This document shows positions 47,187-57,533 of a stretch of DNA of 64,000 nt, in pieces. Source of the DNA: Rhytidiadelphus loreus (lineage: Eukaryota; Streptophyta; Bryopsida; Hypnales; Hylocomiaceae); assembly GCA_947034895.1 (NCBI GenBank), contig OX344763.1, forward strand, positions 70,079,093 through 70,143,092, in the 5' to 3' direction. Position 1 is the first letter of the stretch; each line of letters opens with the position of its first letter. The notes under the pieces were generated by a model. That model saw only the letters and a list, made by a program, of their open reading frames with translations. It was not told the origin of the DNA and searched no databases. The position numbers and the translations under genes were made by a program.

Positions 47187-47450
47187 TAGCCGGTGTGAAG
47201 GACTCCACTCAAATAAATTTTATTTGGGTGTAAAAGTGCTTTGCATACCCAACCAAAAAAAATAGGAAGTGTTTAGGCCAGTATGAAGGATTGCATTCAA
47301 ATACATTTTATTTGGATGACATAGAAGTGCTTTGAAAAATCAAAAAAATAAGATAGGGATTATGGTAGGAAGGTGTGAAGGACTTCATCCAAATAAATTA
47401 TATTTGGGTGTACACGTGCTTTGTACATCCAAACTAAAAACTTATGGATC
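47187..47450. repeat. ~90-bp satellite, second array
   Basis: Three copies of the unit also found at 40425-40810 (GGTGTGAAGGACTCCACTCA, AAATTTTATTTGGGTG, AGTGCTTTGCATACCC). The 4.8-kb unit therefore sits between two arrays of one satellite and probably inserted into it. Confidence 0.8.
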
Positions 47451-49097
47451 TCAAAGGCAGTGAAGTGAATTCTATTTCTATTGTGTTCTATATATTTGAA
47501 GGTACACGTCAACACTCTGATATTTTATATATAATCCATTGTTATTGTAAAAAAATGGAGGTACATTCCAAGTCAGCTAGTCTAACTTAATGTCCAATAA
47601 AATTTGTCTTAGATTTAATAATCTAACATTGAGATAAATTATAGTGCCAAATGTTATAATTGTTGGTATTCAAATTCCAGTTACAAGTTTATACTTTTGT
47701 ATTATAGATAACAAATTCGAATTCATATAAGTTATAACTGGTTCTCTTGATAATTATGAAATTAATAAGCAAGATGCCTTATCATGGTCTCTCTATTACT
47801 TTAACAACCTATTCATGAATTCATTTGAAAAAATAAGCGAGTACTAGTAAAAATAAAATAGCCACAAATCATAATTCATGAATAATCACAATATATTTTA
47901 GACAATATATGAATTCAATACTTGTGCAATTGAAGTTGGAATTACCTACTAATTGTGAAGGATTTTGTTTAAAAATTAATTCATGTAAATATTGTCCAGA
48001 TCCTCTACTGGAATTTTGTTTAAATTTAATTCATATACTACAATATATTTTAGTTTAAAGGTGTATTTAGTATAAATGTATTTCATTTTGAAATGTAGAA
48101 GACTACAAATTATATATATTCAAGTGACTTGTAAGTTACGCTTTACAATGTAAATATTTAAATGCGACCCTCAATGTTTTAGTTTAGGATTAAAGTTTAG
48201 GATCAAAGTTTAGGATCAACTTATAAGATTAATAAAATTAAAAAATCCTTACACAACCTAAAATTTTGGGTGTAATTATTTTATATGGAACCAAAGGATA
48301 TAGGGTTTATTAGTGCAACTTTTGGATTTTAGATTTAGGGTTATTTATAATTAATGCGACCTATATGTTTACGTATTCGATGTAATTGTTTATTAAAGCA
48401 ACTTAGAGGTTTAGGGTTTAGGTTTCATTAAGTGCAACTTACAGGTTTAGGATTTAGGTTTCATTAAGTGCAACGTATAACTAAGGCTTACGGTGTATTT
48501 TGCACCCATTGAGTAGGTCATCTCCACCAAAATGTTACATCACGTTGAACCTCAACAAATAAACAACCGGTGATGAGTCCCAATCGATTGGTGAATGCCA
48601 GTTTAGGGTTTTTGGTTGATTGGTGACCACCAATCACTCAACATCACCAACTAGTGGTCACCGGTCATCGTCTTCTTTGTACGAGGGTGAACTCTTCTCG
48701 ATTGTTGTTTTTTGCTAGCATTTTGTTAGTTGGCTGCTGGGCTTTGGGAGCTTATGTGTGGGAGTTTTGCAATGCTGTGTGCGGGAGTTTTGCATTTGCT
48801 TCTGGACATCTAGAGTGCACTTTACAATATTGGTTTGTTATGTTGTTTGCTAAGAATACATGTGAGAGTATTGGGTTTAGGGGTTCCGTTGGATTTAGAT
48901 TCGTGTTGTTCGTGTTGGTACATTTTACTGAAGGTATTGCAGTTGAATTTCATGAGGGAAAAGGAAAGGTGGATTGGTGTGCCTTTGGGGCTGTACCAAT
49001 AAGCGGCAAGTGAATTGATATGACCAATCCATCCTAAAGTTGCATATGCTAAGGAAAACGCTTGAAGAGGGTTCAACCACTCCAAGTTTGTGGTAGA
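47451..49097. other. AT-rich intergenic DNA with telomere-like words
   Basis: 48180-48480 has many GTTTAGGATTTAGG and GGTTTAGGGTTTAGG phrases, partly as a tandem unit with TTTCATTAAGTGCAAC. 48560-48670 has short inverted words around TGGTGACCACCA. The 119-codon frame at 48654-49013 shows no recognisable family. GTAGA at 49093-49097 is the left target duplication of the next element. Confidence 0.5.
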
Positions 49098-50002
49098 TGT
49101 TGTACGCGTAATACTGTAGTAAGCGCTCTTAACCACAACAACGTGGCAAGATGACACGGAATATCGTCCCAAGGAACCCCAGAGGGTGTTCTAAATTCCG
49201 TCTAATCCGGTTTATTGTGACTACTTCAAATTTCACTCCCCACCCGGATTCTATCTCTATCCGGACTCTCTACCGGATCTGGATTATCACAAACACCAGA
49301 TCCGTAACTCAACACACAGTTTTCGATACCTCTGTTTTACCCTCAGAGGGTCCTCACTGACTTTTTCGGAGGGGTAAGGACAACGCCACTCCTTGTATCC
49401 GACAAACTCTAACTTCCTAATGACACGTACCCAAAGATCTTTCCGTCACAAACAAGGAACAACTGGCTGACCCTCACAACTTCGGATTTCTCCAGAAGCA
49501 GGTCACTCAGAATACAACCCGACTCTCCTTGCTACAACGACAAATACAAGACTTACCCGGAAACTGAGACGGGGTCCGGTACTAGCACTCCAACTTGTGT
49601 TTGCAGACTGGCGGAACTTTCCGGGTGAGCGGGGGTTTTCCAAAGACGGTTGCTTATCTCCGCACGGAACCCTCCCTGGCCTTCCGGACTTGCACCCACA
49701 CCACCAACGCCGGACTCCGCACAACTTCCTACACACGCTAAAACCGCTTCCCTGGACAACACACAGTTCACAGACTCGGGAAACCCTGAATCTAGACTCT
49801 TTCTTACCACCTCTCTACTCTTTAGCCAGAACCGTCAAGTAAGCGCCCAAGCAACCTTACAACTCCCAAGGAAAAGGAAACCAAGGACCCACAAAGAAAA
49901 CTAAGGCAATGAGTAAAAAGACAATAAAAATGCAAACATATATTTACTACTCAAAATAAGGAATAGCAAGAAAAGGAATCAAGGACCACAAGCGGTCCCT
50001 TC

Positions 50003-50010
50003 CTTTTATA
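50003..50010 (-). promoter_or_regulatory. TATA box of the TGT...ACA element
   Basis: TATAAAAG in the context GCTTATAAAAGGAAGGGACC on the minus strand. The other copy has the degenerate CTTTATAAGGGAGGG at the same place. It follows the long reading frame, as a U3/R boundary would if the frame sits in U3. Confidence 0.6.
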
Positions 50011-50195
50011 AGCAAAACAACATGCCAAAAAACCCGCGGAAAGTGCCACTAAACACCATCCTAAACTGCCCTAAAAGTCCGGGCGGATAAGTTTAACTAA
50101 AACTTATCCCTGAAAATCCGGAATCTGGATTCTGATTGAGACCCGGAACTCCTAGTCTAACTAAAAGATAACTGAAAAACTATCAGTCAAACTAA

Positions 50196-52055
50196 CTACT
50201 TTCCCTTCCGCTGTTTCTTCGAACTATTGTCAAACCCTAACTGTCCCCGGGTGCTGGTCTTGCCTTGGGGTGTACGGAGGGATGCCCGGGTGATGATAGA
50301 CGTCTTCCGGACAGGAGGACTGTCAGAATCCGTCTCGTCCGTATGGACTAAAGACCGGTCCGCCTCCTCCAACGACTTCGGATCCTCCTCAACTTCTGCC
50401 TCCTCGAATATCTCAATGGGATCCGGTGTAGGCACAGGGGCCGGTGGAGGTGGTTCGATATCCTCGAACTGCTCCGGATGCGTACGCGCCGGATTCTGCA
50501 CAAGCTTGATCCGGGCATCCAAACTGCTCCGGACCGGTATATCCTGATCCAGAAATCCGGAGGCCGTCCCCCCTGAAGTGACAATATTTATCAGTGATCC
50601 AAACTGACCTGTTCGTTTGATGGGTGAGATGGGAGGTTGCGAAGTCGGAGTGGTGATGACATCCGGAACATCTGGAAATCCCCCGAAGTCGAGAGGCTTG
50701 TTCGGATCCATGTTCGCCATCATAGACCGGAACTCCTTCAACGATGCCTCCATTCTGCCCGACATCTCTACCATTACTCGGACTATCTTCGTGTTGGTGA
50801 GGGTCGCGGACGTCTTCTGCATCTCGTCGTAAAGGGCCGCCTTGTGATAGAGGTCGGCCAGACTCACCATCCATTTCTGGAAGGTCTGGAATGCTTGGTA
50901 TGCCTTCTGCGTCGCCCCTTGAGATTGGTGCAGCTCTCCTTTTGTCTAGATCAACTTCCCCTTGAGCTCGTCCCGTTCCGTCTTCAAGTTCCGGATTTCT
51001 GTCCTCATCTCATTCCATTCCGATTCGGCCGATAATGCCTTCAACGCGTCCAGAAGATTTTCCAGTTCGCAGTTCACGACCTCCGCGGACCGGAGTACAA
51101 TCTCCGTGAGCCTGTCGTGGTAATCCTTCGCGGTCCGGATCCACTCTTCTCCGCACTCGAAGAAGCGTGGTCCTTTCCACTCCTGTTTATCCTGGGTGAG
51201 AAAGGGACCTAGAAATTTACCTCTGGTTGCCGGAATCGTAGACTTTCGTCTTTTGCTTCCCGATGCCTGCTCCCGTTCCTCCTTCTCCCTTTGTGTCTGC
51301 TTCGGTTTCAGATCCGGCTTTTCTTCCTTGACTTCCGGCTTGGCTTCCTCCTCCTTGTTCTCAAACTCCTGCGTCTCCTGCTCCTCGTCATCAGAGCAGT
51401 TGCACTGGAGCATGATGAGCCCGGTCTCATAATCCGTCGCCTCGTCTTCCGTCAACAGTTCCCGGTGTTGGTATAGGTGGAGGAGGTACGTACTCAGCGG
51501 GTTCAGCTTGTTCTTCGCCAAGTTTCCGGTGCAGCGCCCCACTACGCCCACCACGATCCGGCCCCAGTTAATGACCCGGTCCTGAAACGCCCCAAAGATC
51601 GTGTTGGCCATGGTTACCGTAACCCGGGAACTCTTGTCCGGGTACAGGATCGGAAGCAAGAACCGGAGCAGTTGCCTGTGCCTTTCGTCCCGGCAGTCCT
51701 TGATCGCGTAGCCTTCCTTCGCGTGTGGTGGATTCACAAATTTGTGCTGGTGGTACTGGTCCGTCCGGGCAGCGAATCCGCTTCCGGTTAGCGAGAACCC
51801 GTACACCTCCGCCCACAACTCCTCCGTCCACTAGTCCGGATGTCCTCGTACGGTCTAGTCGTATTGATTCAGAGCACCTACCGCCAACTCCCGGAGCACC
51901 TGGTCACTCTGGACGTTCCAGGGTTTCTTTAACAGACCTGCACACCCTAAGACGATCAAGTCGTCCTCTAATTGCCGCAAGTGCAGTTGATCTTCCGGAA
52001 TTACCGGACTAATCTTCCGGGCCGGTACTATATACCAAGTACTAACCCCTGCCAT
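50196..52055 (-). pseudogene. ~620-codon ORF of the TGT...ACA element, three TAG codons
   Basis: From ATG 52055 one frame continues to 50196 with only three stops, all TAG: 51857-51855, 51833-51831 and 50948-50946. Blocks are MAGVSTWYIVPARKISP, VLRELAVGALNQYD, DQYHQHKFVNPPHAKEGYAI, PLSTYLLHLYQHRELLTE, a Lys/Glu-rich linker, FFECGEEWIRTAK, a coiled coil (EMRTEIRNLKTERDELK), ADLYHKAALYDEMQ, and a Pro/Glu/Asp-rich tail ending KKQRKGK. At the first two stops the truncated copy has Gln (CAG). At the third both copies have TAG. No enzyme domain is seen. It may be a gag-like or cargo protein. Confidence 0.7.
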
Positions 52056-52489
52056 CCGTCTCACCTCTCCTATCGCCGTAACCCTAACTCACCACACTTT
52101 CTCTCACTATCAACCAGATGCGGAGCAACCGAAAGAGGGCGAGAAATGAGGAGGAGCTAGGTTTATATAGAAATCCTGCGCCCAACGTTCACTGTAATGG
52201 GAACGTAGGCTACGGAACGCCGTAATGTATCCCTAGTCTACCGCCGCAAGCTACTGAATTTAATGACTGCGTTCCGGTTTCCTGCGTTCCGGCTCCTGAA
52301 TCCGTCCACCTGGATGTCAAGTTCCGTCATGGTCCCGTACTGATTTCGGAACGAAGTCTAAACTAATTCTAAGTATTTATCTGTTTCCGCTAGTCTATGC
52401 TTAAACTAATTTTTTTCAAATTTAATCTATTTTAATTTTTCTTAGTCTATTAAGGTCCGTACTAAGCTATTACGGATTCCGACAGTAGA

Positions 52490-54342
52490 CAGTGGCAAAA
52501 AATCAAACTAGAACCAGGAGAGGGTGTAGATAGTCAAACATCAACTACATTGGTTAAAAGGAGGGAAATTGGAGTCATTAGAATGGCAGAAGACGGGAAG
52601 ACGAAGTCCGAGCTCGGAGAAATAAAGGATTTAGGTGGCACTTTTGAAACTGGTATGGGTTCAAGGGTTTGTATTGAAGATGATGTAGAGAAATTTCAAC
52701 GAGATGGATGCTAGACTGAAGGTACACCTTCACTTTTTAATAATTTTTGTTGTTTTCATCCATGCTTGGTAAAATACCATCTTCTTGTCTAAAAAAGTGA
52801 GTCTCCTTACAGCCTTTCTTCTACTGATTTGGCTACGAGGCCACCTCCAGATTTGGTTCACAATGTAGCTCACCAAAATTTGTCTCCCTTGCTGTCTTGC
52901 TTCTACAGATTTGGGGTGATCACACACTGGGTAGTTGCAAAAAACCTATGTTTTAAAAGCTCCCCAACAAATTTTCACCGTTGATTAAAGGCGATTGCAG
53001 ATCTAGACCGTTGATTTAGTACTATGTTGTACTATGCAGTACTACGGACTACTACGAAATACTGCAGAAGCTATTGGGAGTAGAAAATAGCAGAAAAAAG
53101 GGGTCTGTAGAGATTTATATTTTTAGTAATTCAAAAAAAATTCCATAATAAAAGCCATTTTGTTAGTGAAGACTGCACTTGCATTGCACCAAAAAATTCA
53201 TGAAGGAAATTTTTTCCCTCTTCATAGCTTTCGCGCAAAGGAAGGTCACTTTGACCCCATGCGTGCAATCGACATGATGCTATTTTCATAAAAACTCAAC
53301 GTCAGCCCTTTTAGTGTTAGTAGACCTCCAATATGTCAAATTTGTGGCTTCAAATTTGCATTTTTGGGTCAAAAATAGGACTTAAAACCTCCAAAACAAC
53401 CAAGGTAGACACCCAATTGGGGCAAATTAAAAATTGGAAAACTAACTTTAAATTTTTTTTTTAAATTACTCAAGGTTTGTAACTTTAGCATCTACCTTCA
53501 TTCCAAATTTTATGCCAAATGGACAAACAACACAAAAATTATGAGCAAAAAGCCATTTTATAAGGGCAAAGGGACAAGAAATAGGACAAGTATTTCTCTG
53601 AATATACAATCCAGTAAAAACTAGTACAAAATGTACCAAAATTGGTACAAAATGTATGCTAATTGGTACTAAATGGAGCCAAAACACCATTTATACCAAA
53701 ATTCAATATTGGCCTATCTGAATTAAAAGGTCTTTTCATAGATTCTCAAATTTAAAATAAAAAAAACAATTTAAAATAAAAATTTGGCCCTCATACTAAA
53801 ATCACACATTTGCTAGGATATTTTCTTATATAGGTCCTAAAACACTCATTAAATGCCTAGTCTAAGTACCTAAACATAAGAGCATTGGATTTAGCTCTTT
53901 GAATTGTAAAAACAAAACCCTAAGCTATGCAAAAAATGTACAACAATGCTCAAGTTGAATTTGTGACAGTACAAACATTTAATGTTTGTACTCCATACAT
54001 TAAATTAATAGATGAAGTTCACTTTTTGTTATGCAATTATCAATGTATACAAGATATAAGACTCCGATCTATGTTTTTTTTAAGTCACAAAAACTATAAG
54101 AAAATTGACACCAAACTTTAATCATGTGCAAAAATTCCATCGTGACTACGATTTTAGACAACCGTAGTGTGCTTTCACCCTTTGGCTCACAATGTGATTC
54201 ATTTTTTTTCAATATTCGAATTACTGAATTTCTGCAATGTTCATTGACATTGCGTTCTGCATTTAGGCATCTTTCTAAATATTGAATTTCTAAAGTCAGT
54301 TTCAATGTCTTTTCATTTTGTACCTCCATTTGTACAAATTCA
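52490..54342. other. Intergenic DNA, no gene seen
   Basis: AT-rich sequence with scattered open frames below 75 codons and no recognisable protein pattern. 53575-53700 has repeated GTACAAAATGTA/TGGTAC words. Confidence 0.5.
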
Positions 54343-54960
54343 GCCAAGGAGAGGGTCCAAGAGATACAAGAGTTCATGGTGGTGATAACATTTGAGATGA
54401 AGGCGGATAGAGTGCGTGACAAGGCGGCCTTTGAAAAAAGGGATCAGTATAAATTGAAGGTGGAGTAGTCGGAGTGTCTCTTGGCAAGATATGAAAAGCA
54501 GAAGGTGGAGAAGGGTTTGAAGATTGATGCCTTGGCAAGTGAAGGAATTGATGTGGATCAAGAAAAAATCAAAATGGAGGGCATTTTGGAGCGATTGGAT
54601 GATGAGCAGTCAAGACTTTCGGGCTTGAGGGCAAACCCAACGAAGCTAGCATACGAGCGTAGAATCTTGAGCGTGGAGCATGGATTTAGGCAGGACGTTA
54701 AATCCTACATTCGAAGGTGGGCCCGGTCAACGTGGCTCATGGGCGCCAAAACGGGCCCTGGCCACAACCCTACGGCTGGCCGACCCACCCCCGATGCAGG
54801 AAGAATCGGGCCAGAAATCGTGGGGACCGCCGCTCGCGACGGAGACCTGCTGGCCCCGACAAAGGACGGCCCTGACGGACAACGGACCAAGCGGATGAAC
54901 GTGGGCACCCGTCGTACCGCGGTTGTACACAATGCAACGTGGGCACCCGTTAGCCCATGA
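54343..54960 (+). pseudogene. Coiled-coil protein fragment joined to GC-rich sequence
   Basis: A frame with one TAG at 54466-54468 reads KERVQEIQEF, KADRVRDKAAFEKRDQYK, then LARYEKQKVEKGLKIDAL, KMEGILERLDDEQSRL and LSVEHGFRQDVKSYIRRW. It is strongly charged and heptad-like, reminiscent of the coiled-coil tail of the unit at 8904-10358, although no clear alignment was made. At about 54700 the sequence switches to GC-rich DNA at GTTAAATCCTACATTCGAAG. A related junction, GTTAAAGACGACATTCGAAG, occurs at 62916-62935. Both 5' end and function are unknown. Confidence 0.5.
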
Positions 54961-55589
54961 TGTCACGTCTTGCACACACCTTGACAAGACATGCCAAGCG
55001 TAGGACATGAATTGAGTTATGTGATAGAACCACAACCATGTGACGGTTGGGCCCACCTTTGGAGCAGAACGTCCCTACAGTATTGTCTTGTTTGGATTCA
55101 GAATTTTGTTTTGTTGTTGCTACGTGGTTTTGTTGAGGTGGGGTAGCGTTGAAAATTAGGGTTCGGTTCACATGGTTTAGCATGTTCAGGTGATTCTGCG
55201 GTATGTTCCACGCGAAGGGCTTTCTGCGTCGGGCTTAGGATTGGGTTTTACCAGCGAGAGCGAACGCCTTGTCTTTTTTTTTGGTGGACTCTTCGTTGTT
55301 GCGGCGCTCCTGCTCAGTGCCTACTTTTTTGAATCCCTGCCGCGGCGCACCTACTTGTGTGATGTGTAGATGACCATCTGCTCTTGCGACTTTCAATTGC
55401 TTTGGTAGGGTTTAGGATGATGCCTCCTCCGTGGCACTACTCCGTCGCTGCTTCAATCTTCTTTCGGCTTGCCACCTCCGCGCCACCTCTACGCCTCGCG
55501 CCTCAACCGCTTTAGGTCAAGCGACTTCCTATAGTGCAATACATTTAAGGTTTAGGAATTTCAGTGTAGGGTTCAAGCACTGGAGCGTC
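54961..55589. other. GC-richer 5' flank of the finger-protein pseudogene
   Basis: Higher GC than its surroundings and without a clear frame. It may be the promoter and leader of the following coding remnant. Confidence 0.4.
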
Positions 55590-56982
55590 ATGTCGACCTC
55601 CTCATCTAAAGAGTACGACGAGTCCGCGCAGGGCACTGCTGATGACGAAGACAACGACAGCGGCAGCAACAGCGATGCCAGCGCGGATTTCATGAAGTGG
55701 CCGTAGGACGCAGCGCCGACGAAGTCCGCAGCTCGCAGGACTTCTCAGGCGACGAAGGATGTGCTGCCGAAGGGAAAGATGTCCTATCCCAACAACTTAT
55801 TGCTCAGGGACGGCGACGGCAAATGGTTCTACACCTAGGACGACCCCGACATGAAGTGCTAGTTGGGCCAAGATACCTTCCGAGAGATCCTCCGCTTCCA
55901 ACCAAATGGCTTCATCGACGAGGTTTGTAAAATGGACTCAGATCTCTTTCGTCTTCACGTTTCAGTCCGCTTTAGGGTTTGTACTTTCTACGCTTGTTGT
56001 TTTGCTCTAGCCTGTACCCTGCACCCATATACTACCCTTTTCATTTTTCTTGCCTTCACTATAGACGCTAGTACACTCTCTGCGTCCTGTTAGGCGGTTT
56101 TCAGTTCTAGGGACATAGTATCGATAGTCTTAGAAAATGGTTCGAGCCGGGTCAGACGATATGTTCCGTTTGAGGGATGTGTGGCCGGTTTTACCACTGT
56201 CCTGCCTTCCGGGTTGTGTCCTGTGGCACAAAGAAGAACCTCGTTATGACTGTCATGCGCTCTGCTTCTGGGTATATGCAGGACCTTAGAAAACTACCTC
56301 TATTCTCAATACTTCTGGGATTTCAACACACCCTACCCCAACACTAGGAATGCGTCCAGGTTGCTCCACTTGTGCACCTCGTTCCACCCTCGTTTTGACA
56401 AATATGTTGTGCTTTGAATTTCTTGACAAGCAACACAAAGGGGGAGACAAGGGCAATCTCCGACTGTTCAAGAGCTCCATGATGCAGGTGCGCCACATGG
56501 TCAAATGCTTGTACACTGAGCTAGAGTACGAGAAACTAGTTTTGGAGGCACACATTAGTAGCAGGCCAAAGGCCACCAACAAATCTGACAAATCCAGTGG
56601 GGGGCGTCGTCCATTCATCTGTGTGCACTGTAAGCGTGAATTGAAGGACAAGAACCAATTGTTATGGCATCGAATCACTGGTGAGTGCATAGCGAACACT
56701 GGGAAGAAGTTCCTCAAAATGTATCCGACGTGGGAGAAAGGTCACATGGATGAGCTTCACCGCATCATGCAGAACCATGGCAGGCAGGACAATGCAATTG
56801 AAGGTTCTTCGAAGCGCCGCAGCCAAGAGGAGGATAGGACTGGGAAGAAGAAGAGGCCAAAGCTCGTGCCTACAAAAAGCCCTCCTCCTGCTCGTTTTGC
56901 AAAGGAGGTGATGAAGGCGGTTTTAAACCCTAAATCCTATTTGAATTGGTGCATAGGAGAAAAAGTTATGCCACCATTGTAG
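55590..56982 (+). pseudogene. Cys/His-finger protein, multi-exon, decayed
   Basis: From ATG 55590 the frame reads MSTSSSKEYDESAQG, an acidic Ser/Asp stretch, then SYPNNLLLRDGDGKWFYT and TFREILRFQPNGFIDEV, with TAGs after MKWP, WFYT and DMKC. A possible donor (GAG, then GTTTGT) lies near 55924 and an acceptor (ATGCAG) near 56281. The next block reads ENYLYSQYFWDFNTPYP and LLHLCTSFHPRFDKYV, then a one-base frameshift near 56400 leads to FEFLDKQHKGGDKGNLRLF, a finger FICVHCKRELKDKNQLLWH...C and a basic tail (KRRSQEEDRTGKKKRPK). The finger is C-x2-C-x12-H plus His/Cys. It could be a host transcription-factor-like relic or a transposon-encoded protein. I do not recognise the family. Confidence 0.6.
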
Positions 56983-57409
56983 CAAAATAGACCTTCATGT
57001 CCTAACTTTAGTAAATCATTTTTAAAACAATGATTAACAAAAAAGTACTAAACTAAACATGACTCGAAGTACTAACAAAAAATGATTAGACTATACATAA
57101 TTTCTGAATTCACTTTGAAAAATAATAGCTATGAAAAAACTATACTGCAGATTTCACTAGGTAAAAAAGACACTTTTGTGGTACTTATTAGGGTTGAACT
57201 CATACAAGAATGATAGAATCGTAAAGTAATATGAACGGAAGTACGAAGTCGAAGTCTTATTGGAAATATAGGATATATTAAAGAATTCAAGAATACAAGA
57301 CTAGTGATGAAGAACTAAACTGCTTGCTAGGAACTAGACGTCAAAAGAAGTTGTCGAGACTAGGGAATTCTTCAGCCTGGATTCCTATTTATACTTGGCT
57401 CATGTAAGC
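56983..57409. other. AT-rich spacer
   Basis: No gene or clear repeat. It leads into the HindIII-type 20-bp repeat. Confidence 0.5.
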
Positions 57410-57533
57410 TTCTTGTACAAGCTTCTATGAGCTTGGAAGTTCCTTGAAAAGATTCCACAAGCTTCCATGAGTTCCCACAAGCTTCTAGGACTTCCCTCAA
57501 GCTTCCAAGACTTCCCGCAAGCAATGGACACTT
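57410..57533. repeat. 20-bp HindIII-type repeat, left block
   Basis: Degenerate copies of CTTCCCACAAGCTTCCAAGA. The 4.8-kb unit copy 2 follows at once, and the array resumes after it at 62398, so the unit inserted into this array. Confidence 0.8.

Larger units (their letters stand above)
49098..52484 (-). mobile_element. 3387-bp element with TGT...ACA ends and 5-bp target duplication
   Basis: The plus-strand ends TGTTGTACGCG (49098) and TTCCGACA (52484) are flanked by identical GTAGA at 49093-49097 and 52485-52489. TG...CA ends with a 5-bp duplication are the mark of LTR-retroelement integration. No second LTR exists inside, so it is either a solo LTR of exceptional length that carries a long reading frame, or a non-autonomous unit of another kind. 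On the minus strand TATATAAA (52169-52162) lies ~107 bp before the ATG, and a second TATA box, TATAAAAG (50010-50003), lies after the frame and ~900 bp before the 3' end. The ends also match each other imperfectly as inverted repeats (TGTYG...CGTARTA). Confidence 0.8.

Noticed and set aside
48654..49013. 119-codon ORF, hydrophobic (FASILLVGCWALGAYVW)
   Set aside because: Starts at a non-ATG codon (GTG), no family recognised, no splice or promoter context, and it lies beside the target site of an element. Probably chance.
49098..52484. Interpretation as a DNA transposon with ~25-bp inverted ends
   Set aside because: The ends align only imperfectly, and the TG...CA ends with a 5-bp duplication fit LTR-type integration better. 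Not fully excluded.
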